Shown here piece after piece: positions 1 to 8,971 of a stretch of DNA of 64,000 nucleotides. Origin of the DNA: Tautonia rosea (GTDB lineage Bacteria; Planctomycetota; Planctomycetia; Isosphaerales; Isosphaeraceae); NCBI RefSeq assembly GCF_012958305.1, contig NZ_JABBYO010000015.1:62001-126000 (forward strand), given 5' to 3'. The position numbers and the translations under genes were made by a program. Within the stretch, counting starts at the first letter, position 1, and each line of letters begins with the position of its first letter. The notes beneath the pieces are model-generated. The model ran no database searches, was not told the origin of the DNA, and saw only the letters and a program-made list of their open reading frames with translations.

Positions 1-546
1 AAGTTTTTCGGCAACTTCGGGGTTCCGAACACCAATCACGACACGGTCGGGCTTGGTGAAATCCTCGATTGCAGCTCCTTCCTTCAAGAATTCAGGGTTG
101 CTCGCGACGTGAAAGGGAACGTCGGTCAACTGCGACATTCGACGGGCCAACTCCGCATTCGTTCCGACCGGAACCGTACTTTTAATCACGATCGTCTTGG
201 ATTCATCATCCGCTGAGAGATGGCGAGCGATTTCCTCTCCAACAGCCCAGACACCGCCAAGGTTCGCCCCGCCATCATCCCCCTGAGGGGTACCGACGGC
301 GATGAAGATCAGTTCCGCGTCAGCGATCCCTTCGGCCAGGCTGGTCGTGAATTTCAGGCGACCATCCTTGAAATTCCGATGAACCAGCTCACTTAAGCCC
401 GGCTCGTAAATCGGGATTCGACCCTGGCGCAAGCCAATGATCTTTTCTTCAACCTTGTCAACACAGACCACGTCGTTGCCACTGTCGGCCAGGCAAGTAC
501 CCTGAACCAGTCCGACGTATCCGGTGCCGATGACGGCGATCTTCAC
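1..546 (-). CDS. ugd: UDP-glucose 6-dehydrogenase, N-terminal part (runs off window)
   Basis: Reading the minus strand from a GTG at 546 gives [20 protein letters not shown], the Rossmann GxGYVG NAD-binding start of the UDP-glucose/GDP-mannose dehydrogenase family. It continues with the family segments [18 protein letters not shown] and SNPEFLKEG. These enzymes oxidise UDP-glucose to UDP-glucuronate for envelope polysaccharides. The 182 codons seen cover the NAD domain; the catalytic-cysteine C-terminal part lies beyond base 1. UDP-glucose rather than GDP-mannose is the usual substrate of this sequence type, but the choice is an inference. Confidence 0.9.
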   Translation of the reverse strand, partial: MKIAVIGTGYVGLVQGTCLADSGNDVVCVDKVEEKIIGLRQGRIPIYEPGLSELVHRNFKDGRLKFTTSLAEGIADAELIFIAVGTPQGDDGGANLGGVWAVGEEIARHLSADDESKTIVIKSTVPVGTNAELARRMSQLTDVPFHVASNPEFLKEGAAIEDFTKPDRVVIGVRNPEVAEKL

Positions 547-844
547 GGCGATCCGTCCTCATTTGATGTGGAGCAGGAGTGACCCGGTCCTCGGTGGATC
601 GTGGAGAGATCCGAAACCGCGCGGTCCGGACGATTCATCTTGAGAGAGTATAGGACGTCTTGCGGAAATTGATGAACCGAGCGTCCCTTCTTCCCAGAAG
701 TTCATCGAGTCCGAGACGATTCCTTGCATCAGACTCGTTCGATCTTCTGGGTGTCCGGGCATTATCGGACAGCGATGATGATCCGGCAACCCCTGTTGGA
801 TCGCCTGTCAAGTGGGAGCATTGTCAGGGGGAGATAAATGACCA
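547..844. other. Intergenic region, no gene seen
   Basis: It lies upstream of the minus-strand UDP-glucose dehydrogenase and downstream of the minus-strand Met8-like gene. Short ORFs in it have no recognisable protein character. It presumably holds the ugd promoter; I see no convincing hairpin. Confidence 0.5.
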
Positions 845-1474
845 TCATTCCTCGGTTGCGACCCGTTCGAGCATCTTGAGAAGTTCCGCTCGAACCACCT
901 CTCTCCCTCCCGTTTCCCAGACGTCAAGCCATCGAAGATCGGCCCAGGCCCGCAGAAGTGATTGCCGGGTGGATTCCTTTCGAATTCGCTTGAGAACAAG
1001 GGGTCTAAGCTCGACCAGGAGCGTTGCATGGTCCATTGCAGAGGGGCCGATCGCGTCTGATGCCCGATCGAGGAGGGTTCGTGCCAGTGCCGGACCAGCT
1101 CCAGAGGTCGAAATACTCAGGAGAATGGGACCCGATCGCCAGGTCGCCGGCACTGAGAAGTCTCCCGAAGTGGGTTCGCTTGCCGAATTGACGAACACTC
1201 CCTGGCGATGCGCGTCACACACAACCTGGGTGTTGACTTCTGGACTGGCAGCCGCAAAGACCAGAACCGCGCCTTGGAGATGCTCGTGTCGATAGGATTC
1301 TTCCACGATCAATAAGTTCTCAGGAGGCTCTGCACCCCATCCCACCGGATCGATCCCTCTGACTCTCGCTCCTGCCTCCAACAGTCCCAGGGTCTTTCGT
1401 CGTCCGACCGTCCCGAGCCCCACCACCACAGCCAGGCGTCCGTCGAGATGGAAGACCATGGGATATCCGGACAT
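845..1474 (-). CDS. Precorrin-2 dehydrogenase / siroheme synthase N-terminal-like (Met8 family)
   Basis: This 209-aa protein has the size of stand-alone Met8/SirC enzymes, which oxidise precorrin-2 to sirohydrochlorin with NAD and may chelate iron, giving siroheme for sulfite and nitrite reductases. Residues 16-27 form the NAD-binding glycine loop (VVVGLGTVGRRK). GDFSVPA near 104-110 and the glycine-rich ISTSGAGPALA near 121-131 match the family's next landmarks. One oddity: where the family usually reads VN-x-x-D-D/A-P with a catalytic aspartate (Asp104 of CysG), this protein reads VNSASEP, so Ser99 sits at the Asp position. Its neighbours are unrelated; the sulfate-assimilation genes it would serve lie near 40-43 kb. 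Confidence 0.85.
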   Translation of the reverse strand: MSGYPMVFHLDGRLAVVVGLGTVGRRKTLGLLEAGARVRGIDPVGWGAEPPENLLIVEESYRHEHLQGAVLVFAAASPEVNTQVVCDAHRQGVFVNSASEPTSGDFSVPATWRSGPILLSISTSGAGPALARTLLDRASDAIGPSAMDHATLLVELRPLVLKRIRKESTRQSLLRAWADLRWLDVWETGGREVVRAELLKMLERVATEE

Positions 1475-1772
1475 CTACGAATACTCCATCGAATCAAGCG
1501 GTCGAGTGAGTGGTCAATCCTCCGACAGGACTTATCCCCTTTTCGTTTCACTGACGAGTTGAATTTCGGAACCAGGCCCCGCGCATTCCTCAGATCGGGG
1601 ACGATTGTGTGGTGAATCATGGCATGACTGACGAGATCAATCGAGTCGAAAAAAGGATCCCGGTTCGGTGGTCCTGTCGTTTCTTCCCGCGGTCCTGCTT
1701 CATCGACATCCGCGATCGCAAGGATTATGCTGCGATCTCCAGAAGCTGTACGTCTTCAGGAGAGTCTAAGCG
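1475..1772. other. Divergent intergenic region
   Basis: It separates the minus-strand Met8-like gene from the plus-strand beta-propeller gene, so both promoters should lie here. A run of A residues near 1650 is the only compositional landmark. No RNA gene is seen. Confidence 0.4.
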
Positions 1773-3032
1773 ATGCCGACCCGCCGTACCTTCCTCCGTC
1801 AGGTGTCCGCTGGAGCTTCCTTGGCGGGCGCTTACCTGAGCCGTCCCACGCGTTCTCACGCCGAGATTGTTCAGGTTAAGGCTCATGTTCGTGGGGTGAC
1901 CACCGGCCCAAAGGCCCACTTTTTTGGCTATTACGATAAGTGTCCCTGGGATGTGACCGGACGTTATCTCCTTGGTATGCAAATCGACTATTGTGATCGC
2001 CAGCCAGATCCGGGAGATGAGCTGACCATCGGGATGATCGACCTTGAAGACGTCGATCGATTCATCCCGATCGACCGCACGTCCGCCTGGTCCTGGCAGC
2101 AGGGTACGATGCTTCAGTGGCTCGGCTCCGCTCCCGAACGTCTGATCATTTACAATCAGGTGGACGGGGATCGGTATGTGTCGGTTATCCGAGACGTTCA
2201 CTCGGGAGCAACCCGGACGCTCCCACGACCGATCTATGCGGTTGATCCCTCGGCAACCACAGCCGTGACTCTCGATTACGACCGCCTCAATCGTCTTCGA
2301 CCCGGATATGGTTACAACACGCTGCCCGAGGTCCACCCGGACGATCCCGCACCCGAATCAGGCGGGATCTACGCCATGAATATTTCAACGGGCGAGAACA
2401 AATTGATCATTCCAATCGCCTGGGCTGCTTCGCACAAGCCCGACGATCGCTTCACCAGCGAGTCCCATCACTGGTTCAATCATCTACAATTCAATCCTTC
2501 GGGTACGTTCTTCATCTTCCTGCATCGATGGGGCAAGCCCGGAATGCGCTGGGGAACACGGATGTTTGTTGCCCGGCCCGATGGGACGGACATTCGCTTG
2601 ATTCAGGATACCGGCATGGTCTCCCACTTCGATTGGCGAGACGACCGGACCATTCTTGCCTGGAGTGTTTCGGCCGAAGGAGAGGACGCCTTTTATTTGT
2701 TCGACATCGAGACTGGCGCGATCGAACCGATGGGGCAGGATGTCTTAACACGAGACGGGCACTGCTCCTATTCCCCCGATCGCCGGTGGGTCTTGAACGA
2801 CACCTATCCGGACTCAGATCGAATGCAAACCTTGATGGTCTACCGGCCTGAGGACAATCTTCGCGTCGAGGTGGGTTCCTTTTTTCTCTCACCGAGGCTC
2901 TCTGGACCCGTCCGATGCGACCTTCATCCACGATGGAATCGTGATGGGACTCAGATCTGCATCGACTCTGCTCACATCGATGGAACTCGACAGCTTTACC
3001 TTGTCGATGTTTCGGAGGTCACGGGGGAGTGA
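1773..3032 (+). CDS. Tat-exported beta-propeller (TolB/oligogalacturonate-lyase-like) protein
   Basis: The 419-aa product starts with a twin-arginine signal (TRRTFLRQ followed by the hydrophobic stretch SAGASLAGAYL), so it should be exported folded. The mature part has repeated WD40/PD40-like blades, for example HLQFNPSGTFFIFLHR, HFDWRDDRTILAWS, HCSYSPDRRWVLNDTYPD and LHPRWNRDGTQICIDS. That pattern occurs in TolB-type propellers and in secreted oligogalacturonate-lyase-like proteins. Conserved His/Asp blade residues are visible, but I cannot name a substrate. The gene is monocistronic and faces a PDZ gene across a strong double hairpin. Confidence 0.75.
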   Translation: MPTRRTFLRQVSAGASLAGAYLSRPTRSHAEIVQVKAHVRGVTTGPKAHFFGYYDKCPWDVTGRYLLGMQIDYCDRQPDPGDELTIGMIDLEDVDRFIPIDRTSAWSWQQGTMLQWLGSAPERLIIYNQVDGDRYVSVIRDVHSGATRTLPRPIYAVDPSATTAVTLDYDRLNRLRPGYGYNTLPEVHPDDPAPESGGIYAMNISTGENKLIIPIAWAASHKPDDRFTSESHHWFNHLQFNPSGTFFIFLHRWGKPGMRWGTRMFVARPDGTDIRLIQDTGMVSHFDWRDDRTILAWSVSAEGEDAFYLFDIETGAIEPMGQDVLTRDGHCSYSPDRRWVLNDTYPDSDRMQTLMVYRPEDNLRVEVGSFFLSPRLSGPVRCDLHPRWNRDGTQICIDSAHIDGTRQLYLVDVSEVTGE

Positions 3033-3047
3033 CGCGTTCCCGTTCCA

Positions 3048-3118
3048 ACGGTGATCCGGGACGACCAAGGCACCGTCCTGGATCACCGTGATGACCATCT
3101 GACGAACGTTCGATGGTC
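3048..3118. terminator. Double hairpin between convergent genes (bidirectional terminator)
   Basis: ACGGTGATCC at 3048-3057 pairs perfectly with GGATCACCGT at 3080-3089, and inner GGACG/CGTCC extends the stem. A second stem, GACCATC (3093-3099) with GATGGTC (3112-3118), overlaps the stop codon of the minus-strand gene. There is no long T run. The position between two convergent stops fits a shared terminator. Confidence 0.65.
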
Positions 3119-4316
3119 AGACGCCGCCCCGTCCGCGACGTCCGGGGCGGGCTTCGAGATCATCTTTCAGGGCTTCCACTTCCTCTCGAAGCGACTTGAG
3201 CTGTTCCTTCAAGTCTTCGAGTTGCTGCTCCAGCTCAAGATTTCGCGGTGCTCCGGGGAACTCGCGGAGCTGGAACGGTTGTCGAGGGGCTCCTGGAGCA
3301 CCCGGCACTCGTGGGCCAGGTCGGAGAGTCCCGGTCTCAGGGTCGATCATCACACCAGGGCCGAAAAAGCGCATGCCCTCCGCTCCTCGGGGAGCCCGAA
3401 GCCCTCGGCTCTCTGGACCGGTCGGTTGGCCATCGGTTACCGGGACGGAATCAGGAGTGACCTCGATGGTGATCCGTTCACCGTCGCGAACCAGGTTCAG
3501 GGAGATGGCTTCGCCTTTACTTTTCTGGACCAGCTCCGCCAACTCGGTCGCACCGACGACCGATTCACCGTCAAGCTCTACCAGCACGTCGTTCGCCTTC
3601 AAGCCCGCCTTCTCGGCGGCGCTGTTGGGGGCAACCTCCATGACGATCACCCCCGTCCCTTCTGGCAATCCAAGCTGGGCTCGAACCGCGTCGTCGGGTT
3701 CGTTGATGACCACTCCCATCCGATACGTTCGATCGGCGGGAACGGGTGTCTCGCTGGTCCGAGTCAGGGTGACGGTTTGCTGCGTTCCCTCCCGCATCAG
3801 GGTAACGGTGATCTCGTCTCCTTCCAGCTCACTGAGCGCCTCCTCCATGTCGGAGTCGCTCTTGACGGTGATCTCGCCGAGTTTCAGCACGATGTCGTTC
3901 CGCTCGATGATCCCGGCGGCTGGGCTCCCCTCAGCAACGGCATCAACGACCAGGCCTCCCTGTTCCGGGAGTTCGAGGTGTGACCGAAGTACCTCGGGGA
4001 CAGGCCGGAGCCGTAAACCAAGACTTCCGTATGCCTCTTCTTCGTCGAGGAGAAGTCTCATACCGCGAAATTGTTCGAAGGGTAATTCGCTTGCTTGTCC
4101 AGGGAAGTGTCGCTGCATCGATTCGAGTTGACGCAGGGCTTCGTTCACGCGTTCCTGTTGCTCGGGACTAGCGTTGGGTCTTTGGAATACATAAATCTGA
4201 GCGGGATGGGTCTGATCTTGATCGGGGTCAACCGTGTTCTGAGCCTGGATCATTCCCATCGGGGTGAGGCAAAGTCCAAGCGCGAGGGTCGGTGTTCGCA
4301 ATCGATTAACAACCAT
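3117..4316 (-). CDS. Secreted two-PDZ-domain protein with C-terminal coiled coil
   Basis: I chose the ATG at 4316 because AGGAG lies 7 bases upstream and a signal peptide follows directly (hydrophobic to about residue 25, ending IQAQ). This gives 399 aa. PDZ1 spans about 99-186 and PDZ2 about 200-287, both with the GLVVDAVAEGSPA / GVIVMEVAPNSAAEKAGLK carboxylate-loop pattern seen in HtrA/DegP. There is no trypsin-like protease domain, so this is a stand-alone PDZ scaffold, not a DegP. The last 50 residues are a charged heptad-like coiled coil followed by an Arg/Gly tail. It lies downstream of an anti-sigma-like gene and an ECF sigma gene on the same strand, so a role in envelope stress sensing is plausible but inferred. 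Confidence 0.75.
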   Translation of the reverse strand: MVVNRLRTPTLALGLCLTPMGMIQAQNTVDPDQDQTHPAQIYVFQRPNASPEQQERVNEALRQLESMQRHFPGQASELPFEQFRGMRLLLDEEEAYGSLGLRLRPVPEVLRSHLELPEQGGLVVDAVAEGSPAAGIIERNDIVLKLGEITVKSDSDMEEALSELEGDEITVTLMREGTQQTVTLTRTSETPVPADRTYRMGVVINEPDDAVRAQLGLPEGTGVIVMEVAPNSAAEKAGLKANDVLVELDGESVVGATELAELVQKSKGEAISLNLVRDGERITIEVTPDSVPVTDGQPTGPESRGLRAPRGAEGMRFFGPGVMIDPETGTLRPGPRVPGAPGAPRQPFQLREFPGAPRNLELEQQLEDLKEQLKSLREEVEALKDDLEARPGRRGRGGV

Positions 4317-4415
4317 TGTCGGTCTCCTGATGGGTGAGCGAAACGTCACGTCAGCTCGCAGTCCTTGCGAACTGAGACACAGGGTACGAGGACCAAGCCT
4401 TCAGAAACCGGGCCA

Positions 4416-5147
4416 TCAATAGGTTGTGCGATCGATGGCCCGGATCTGGACGTCATCGACGGGGATGGTCAGATACCTCCCGTCCTCGTCAAGTTGCACG
4501 GAGACAAGCCTACGTTGCGATTCAACCTCATAGCCGAGCTGTTCCCAGCTCTTTCGGAACTCCTCGGGGACGAACGACGGTTGATCACGGAGCCATCGGT
4601 CGTCGAGTCCAGGGCCGGTCAGCACGGGGAGTTCGACAACCGGACCCTCCGGATTCGAGTCCGTGGGCAAGCTGAGGTAGCCGATGGCCTTGATCTCGGC
4701 TCCCCAGGGGGAGGGATTGGCAGTTGTGTCTGAGGCTTCGAATGGGGGAACCCCTCCATCGGTCCGATCAAACCCTCGGGCGTTCCCGGAAACGCTGGCC
4801 ATCCCCTCTTGATCAACGAACTCGGGCTGGACTGTCAGTTGGCCGAGCAGAAATGCCGCACCAATCAGGGCAGCTGCCAGCGTGATCGGAAACAGGAGCG
4901 TTCGTGGTGGCCTTTTCGAACGAGACATCACGTCGAAATGAGGTGCTTCTGGTTGAGCCGTCATCGCTTCGAACGTCTCACGCCAGGCCTGTGCTTCGAG
5001 GAATGCGAGGGCGCAACGTCGCCAGCCGTCGGGTTCGGAGTCAATCCGGGAGAGTAAGGCTCTCTGCTCCTCGGCGGTCAATGAGCCATCGGCCAGGCGG
5101 TCGAGGTCCTCAGTCCGGATCGGTGGTCGGGTTGCATGAGCGTCCAT
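4416..5147 (-). CDS. Anti-sigma-factor-like single-pass membrane protein
   Basis: The likely start is the ATG at 5147 (MDAHATRPP), giving 243 aa; a GTG at 5192 in the same frame is an alternative, and neither has a clear ribosome site. The N-terminal 60 residues (EDLDRLADGSLTAEEQRALL) resemble planctomycete anti-sigma cytoplasmic domains. A transmembrane helix follows at TLLFPITLAAALIGAAFLLG, then a polar extracytoplasmic tail. The classical HxxxCxxC zinc motif is absent. It is directly downstream of the ECF sigma gene (5237-5815) on the same strand, the usual arrangement for a cognate anti-sigma. The function is inferred from topology and context. Confidence 0.65.
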   Translation of the reverse strand: MDAHATRPPIRTEDLDRLADGSLTAEEQRALLSRIDSEPDGWRRCALAFLEAQAWRETFEAMTAQPEAPHFDVMSRSKRPPRTLLFPITLAAALIGAAFLLGQLTVQPEFVDQEGMASVSGNARGFDRTDGGVPPFEASDTTANPSPWGAEIKAIGYLSLPTDSNPEGPVVELPVLTGPGLDDRWLRDQPSFVPEEFRKSWEQLGYEVESQRRLVSVQLDEDGRYLTIPVDDVQIRAIDRTTY

Positions 5148-5236
5148 TGAGAGGTTCGTCCTCACCTTCAGGGTGAGTCGGTCAAGGGTCACGTCTGGTT
5201 GGGAAAACAGAACTCGAGACCAGGGGGTTGAAGGTA

Positions 5237-5815
5237 TTAGTCTCGATTGGTCTGCTGCAAGCAGCGGTCCAGCTTTGTTCGGAGGCGAGCCCTGGCTCGG
5301 TGCAGGCGAGCCTCAACGGCCGATTCGGACAGTCCGAGCCGATCGGCAAGCTGTCGACACGACCAGTCCTCGGTGTACTTCAGGAGCAGGAGTTCACGGT
5401 CCTTGGGCGACAATTCATCGACCGCGCGGCGAATCAGTCCGTCACGCTCGGTGGCCATCAACCAATCGAGCGGATCTGGATGCCCGGCGGGCGAGTCTGC
5501 CTGTGTGACCTCGGCATAGCGGGCGTTGAGTTTGCGACGACGACCCTGAGATCGCCGGTAAAGCAACGCTTGACGGACCGCAAGACCATAGAGCCAGGCT
5601 CCGATCCGAGACGAGTCTGAGACCGGCGATCGCTGGGCAATCGCAGCGAGCGAAACCTCTTGCAAGACCTCCTCGACGCCCTGCGGTTCTCCCAGCCGGG
5701 CACGAATGACCGTACGAAGCCATCGACCGTGCTCGGCCAGTACAGCCGACCAGTCAAGTGGCTCCGGCCCGGAAGCCGAACCGATCGTGAGCGAGGAGGG
5801 AGGCGGTGCAGCCAT
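5237..5815 (-). CDS. RNA polymerase ECF-type sigma-70 factor
   Basis: This 192-aa protein has the two-domain ECF layout. Region 2 runs over roughly residues 20-95 (EEVLQEVSLAAI, IGAWLYGLAVRQALLYRR). Region 4 runs over about 135-190, with the helix-turn-helix CRQLADRLGLSESAVEARLHRARARLR that binds the -35 element. It probably directs transcription of its own locus, including the anti-sigma-like and PDZ genes downstream. The start has no clear Shine-Dalgarno sequence, which is common in planctomycetes. Confidence 0.9.
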   Translation of the reverse strand: MAAPPPSSLTIGSASGPEPLDWSAVLAEHGRWLRTVIRARLGEPQGVEEVLQEVSLAAIAQRSPVSDSSRIGAWLYGLAVRQALLYRRSQGRRRKLNARYAEVTQADSPAGHPDPLDWLMATERDGLIRRAVDELSPKDRELLLLKYTEDWSCRQLADRLGLSESAVEARLHRARARLRTKLDRCLQQTNRD

Positions 5816-6083
5816 TACAGAAAGAAACGTTGCCGCAGACGCTCACTTTTTGCACTCTTTTTTATTCAGGGGAGCCGATAACCCGGTTGCTTGACGTCAT
5901 CTGAAGGCGCAAGGTGAGATCTCATTGAGAGTTCCGCGACAGTGGCGCCCTCTGCAACTCATGATCGTCCTGTCTGCCCCAAGCGATCGATCACCATTGG
6001 ACACGGCTTGGAAGCGTCGGACAGAGGAGTGCTGGAGATAGGCACGGAGACGATCGGGAGGCGTGGTTCGTGATCGCGTCCGT
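5816..6083. other. Intergenic region upstream of ECF sigma gene
   Basis: A locally AT-rich stretch (5830-5880), containing runs of T on the plus strand, immediately precedes the sigma start and is the best place for its promoter. No RNA gene or repeat is seen. Confidence 0.4.
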
Positions 6084-7064
6084 TCAAGGGGTTTCTTCCG
6101 TGGCTCTCCAAAGCGCGATCCGTCTCAGCGTGATGCGAGCGGCGGCAATCAGATCAGTTCCCTCGCCTTCGAAGTGTTGCGAGACGGCCCGATCGCCGAT
6201 CATTGGCACAACGCATCGAAAAATGACCGGACCTCCGAACTCCCCTTCGACCCAGTAGCGGCCGACTTCGAGTTCCTCCATCCGATGACGGATTTCAGCC
6301 CAGTCGGACATTTCCTCCGGATCGTTCGAGTGGCTCGCAAGGCGAATGCTTGGATCGGCGCTTAGAGGCTCGGAACGGTCCTGACCAGGGAAGGGATTGT
6401 CAGTTTTGGTCAGGAAGGAACCGGAAGATGGTTCCGAGTCCGACGACGCTTCCGAGCGAAGGGTCTCAGCATGTGGTGCGGAGGCGATGGGATCGGAAGA
6501 ATCGATCGGAGATCGCGTGGTGTTCCCGATTCTCGACTCCTGGTCCCCAGACTGCGTCACACCTCGATCTGACAGCTTCCGTCGGGCGAGATCGAGGAGG
6601 GAAGGGGGGGGGACTGGGAGATCTTTTGTAGAGGTCGTCGACGGGTCGGGGGAAGCGGCATCTAGAGGAGACGACTGGGGTACGATGGTGGGACCGAGGG
6701 GAGCTTTGACCGTAGGAGCGATCTCGCCCCCCGAATTCTCGGCAGGGGTAAACTCGCGGTCGGATGTCTCCTCGGTCATCAAGGAAGAGGGGGCGAAGGG
6801 AGAAGACTCTGCGACCGGAAGGAAAGATCGCGCCGAAGCAGGCTGGGTATGGTCCTTGCTGTCATCAAGGAGGCTGGTCGTCGCGGTCTTTTCCTCGGAG
6901 GCTGTCCCGTGGGCAGACTCAATGGTCTCGGGCAACTGCTTCGGGAGATGCTTCGACAAGGAGGCGAGCTGCTGACGTCCCCATTCGAGGCCGGGGCCGT
7001 TGACCAGCGCACCTCCGAAAAAGGCAGCAAAGATCAAGACAATCGCGAACAGCCCCTGTCGCAC
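6084..7064 (-). CDS. Hypothetical membrane-anchored Ser/Pro-rich protein
   Basis: The start is a GTG at 7064 preceded by a near-perfect AAGGAGG five bases upstream, one of the strongest ribosome sites in the window. The 326-aa product has one N-terminal membrane segment (GLFAIVLIFAAFFGGALV). A long low-complexity Ser/Pro/Thr/Asp linker covers about residues 60-255. A compact C-terminal domain covers about 258-320 (WAEIRHRMEELEVGRYWVEGE; FRCVVPMIGDRAVSQHFEGEG). That last domain looks folded and conserved, but I do not recognise it. Such anchor-linker-domain proteins are typical of planctomycete envelopes. Confidence 0.7.
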   Translation of the reverse strand: MRQGLFAIVLIFAAFFGGALVNGPGLEWGRQQLASLSKHLPKQLPETIESAHGTASEEKTATTSLLDDSKDHTQPASARSFLPVAESSPFAPSSLMTEETSDREFTPAENSGGEIAPTVKAPLGPTIVPQSSPLDAASPDPSTTSTKDLPVPPPSLLDLARRKLSDRGVTQSGDQESRIGNTTRSPIDSSDPIASAPHAETLRSEASSDSEPSSGSFLTKTDNPFPGQDRSEPLSADPSIRLASHSNDPEEMSDWAEIRHRMEELEVGRYWVEGEFGGPVIFRCVVPMIGDRAVSQHFEGEGTDLIAAARITLRRIALWRATEETP

Positions 7065-7425
7065 GTCGGCCTCCTTGCCCGACCCCGCCGTTATCGTTCA
7101 TCACTGAACACTCGCGGCGGCCGGCGACTCAAGCGATGGCAATCCCCGTCGAATCCCTTTCTAGGGATCGCATCAGTAGCAGAATCGGGCGAACCTCGCA
7201 AGGTTGTCCGGCGCGTCGCCGGAGGGTTGGTCGAGGAACTCGAATCGGGAGATCCAGACCATGGGTTCATCCAGAACCTCTAGAATCGACCGATCACCCG
7301 GACGGATGCGTCGTCCTTACTCACGGTCGACGTCGCGTTCCTTCGAAGCGTTCGAGGAGCAATCGCCGAACCTCTCCTCCAGGGAAGACTCCCGCCGATC
7401 GACCGGATCTGCTACCTTCAACCCC
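7065..7425. other. Divergent intergenic region
   Basis: It separates the minus-strand anchored protein from the plus-strand 67-aa membrane protein. ORFs that extend through it are Ser/Arg-rich without protein character. No RNA gene is seen. Confidence 0.4.
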
Positions 7426-7629
7426 ATGCGAGGCGCGATGCTCCGTGCCCTGATGCTGCCGATCCGGATCCTCCTCCAGGCAATTGACTGGATGGGGAGG
7501 CTGGCGTCGTTACTTCTGGGGTTCCTGTTGATGGTTGTGGGGTCGGCGTTCCTTGCCGGACCGCTGATGCTGTTCGGGGTGCCGTTGTTCCTGCTGGGAC
7601 TGTTCCTGACGCTCCGCGCGCTGGGCTAA
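7426..7629 (+). CDS. Small hydrophobic membrane protein (67 aa)
   Basis: I use the ATG at 7426, because the longer reading from 7204 adds only Ser/Arg-rich residues unlike protein. The 67-aa product has an amphipathic N-terminus (MLRALMLPIRILLQAIDWM) and two tightly spaced membrane segments (LLLGFLLMVVGSAFLAGPL and FGVPLFLLGLFLTL). It lies about 90 bases upstream of the cysteine desulfurase gene on the same strand. I do not recognise the family. Confidence 0.55.
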   Translation: MRGAMLRALMLPIRILLQAIDWMGRLASLLLGFLLMVVGSAFLAGPLMLFGVPLFLLGLFLTLRALG

Positions 7630-7719
7630 CTAGTCGCGTCATTGATGTGCCCGGTCATAGGCTCCTGGGCGTTCGACGATGGGAAGAGGATGAGCATGAC
7701 TTGGTCAGGATCATGATTC

Positions 7720-8901
7720 ATGGGGCCGATCTACCTCGACCACAACGCTTCCGCCCCTCTCGCCCCTGAAGTTCTTGAGGCAATGCGGCCGTTCTGGCTC
7801 GCTCCGGGGAACCCTGAGAGCCGGCACTCCTTTGGTCGGCATCCCAGGCGGGCGTACGAGCACGCTCGTGAGACAATCGCCAGCATTCTCAATGCAGACA
7901 CGTCCGAGGTGATCTTCACGTCCGGGGGGACGGAATCAAACAACCTTGCCATCTTCGGAATCGCTGGAGACGATCGACCCGCGGAGGTCCGGCATCTGGT
8001 GACGAGCCCGATTGAGCATCCCGCGGTCTCGGAGGCCGTGGATCATCTCGAAACCCAGGGTGTTGTGGTTGATCGGGCGGAGGTCGGGCAAGATGGCCGG
8101 GTCGATCCCGAGGCAATGGCCAATCGTCTTCGGCCAGGAAGCACCCTGGCGACACTTATCCTAGCCCAGAATGAGACGGGAGTTCTTCAGAACGTTCAAG
8201 GTCTGGCCGAACGTGCCAGGGAACTCGGAGTTCCCGTCCATACGGACGCTGTTCAGGCGGTTGGGAGAGTGCCGGTCGATTTTCGACAGTTGGGCGTGGC
8301 AACTCTTGCCACCAGTGCTCACAAGTTTCACGGACCGGCCGGGGTCGGCGTGCTGCTTGTTCGATCGGACGTCTCCCTCACACCAAGGCTCTTTGGCGGG
8401 GGCCAGCAGTCGGGAAAGCGAGCTGGGACACCGGCCGTGGCACTTGCGGTTGGGATGGCCGAGGCACTTCGGCTCTGGCATCGAGACGCCGAGCAACGCA
8501 TCGATCGCTGGATTCGTTTGAGGGATCGTCTGGAGTCGTTTCTCGTTGCGGGGCTTGGTCGGGCATCCGTGATTCGGACGGGACCGGAAGACGCTCAGGA
8601 TCGACTTCCTCAGACGCTTCACCTAGCTTTCCCCAACCTTGATGGGGATGCCTTGCTGATGCAGCTTGACCTTGTCGGAGTTGCGGCATCACTCGGATCG
8701 GCTTGTGCCAGTGGCTCGACTCAACCCTCAGCAACCTTGATGGCCATGAAGGTGCCGGAGGATCGTATACGCTCGTCGGTCCGATTCAGCCTTGGAGCGA
8801 CGACGACCGAGGAGGAGATCGACGAAGCCGCCCTGAGGATCATTGAGGTGGTGCGCCGGATACGTTCTGGTGATGGAGAGTTAACTCAAGGTCCCACGTG
8901 A
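7720..8901 (+). CDS. Cysteine desulfurase (NifS/IscS-type, PLP-dependent)
   Basis: The enzyme removes sulfur from L-cysteine as a protein-bound persulfide for iron-sulfur clusters, tRNA thiolation and other thio-cofactors. The 393-aa sequence begins with the family signature YLDHNASAP. It carries SGGTESNN (residues 68-75), the PLP-binding lysine K202 in TSAHKFHG and the persulfide cysteine C329 in GSACASGS. The short active-site loop and length fit NifS/IscS rather than SufS. No iscU or iscA gene is adjacent, so the sulfur acceptor is unknown. Confidence 0.93.
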   Translation: MGPIYLDHNASAPLAPEVLEAMRPFWLAPGNPESRHSFGRHPRRAYEHARETIASILNADTSEVIFTSGGTESNNLAIFGIAGDDRPAEVRHLVTSPIEHPAVSEAVDHLETQGVVVDRAEVGQDGRVDPEAMANRLRPGSTLATLILAQNETGVLQNVQGLAERARELGVPVHTDAVQAVGRVPVDFRQLGVATLATSAHKFHGPAGVGVLLVRSDVSLTPRLFGGGQQSGKRAGTPAVALAVGMAEALRLWHRDAEQRIDRWIRLRDRLESFLVAGLGRASVIRTGPEDAQDRLPQTLHLAFPNLDGDALLMQLDLVGVAASLGSACASGSTQPSATLMAMKVPEDRIRSSVRFSLGATTTEEEIDEAALRIIEVVRRIRSGDGELTQGPT

Positions 8902-8971
8902 TCTCCGAGCGGAGGATCGCGATCCCGGCCCTCGCCCGATCCGTCGAGCAGAGGCCGGGTGATCCCCCCAA

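Noticed and set aside
1609-1839. A 76-aa plus-strand ORF before the propeller gene
   Set aside because: It overlaps the Tat signal of the real gene in another frame and has no protein character.
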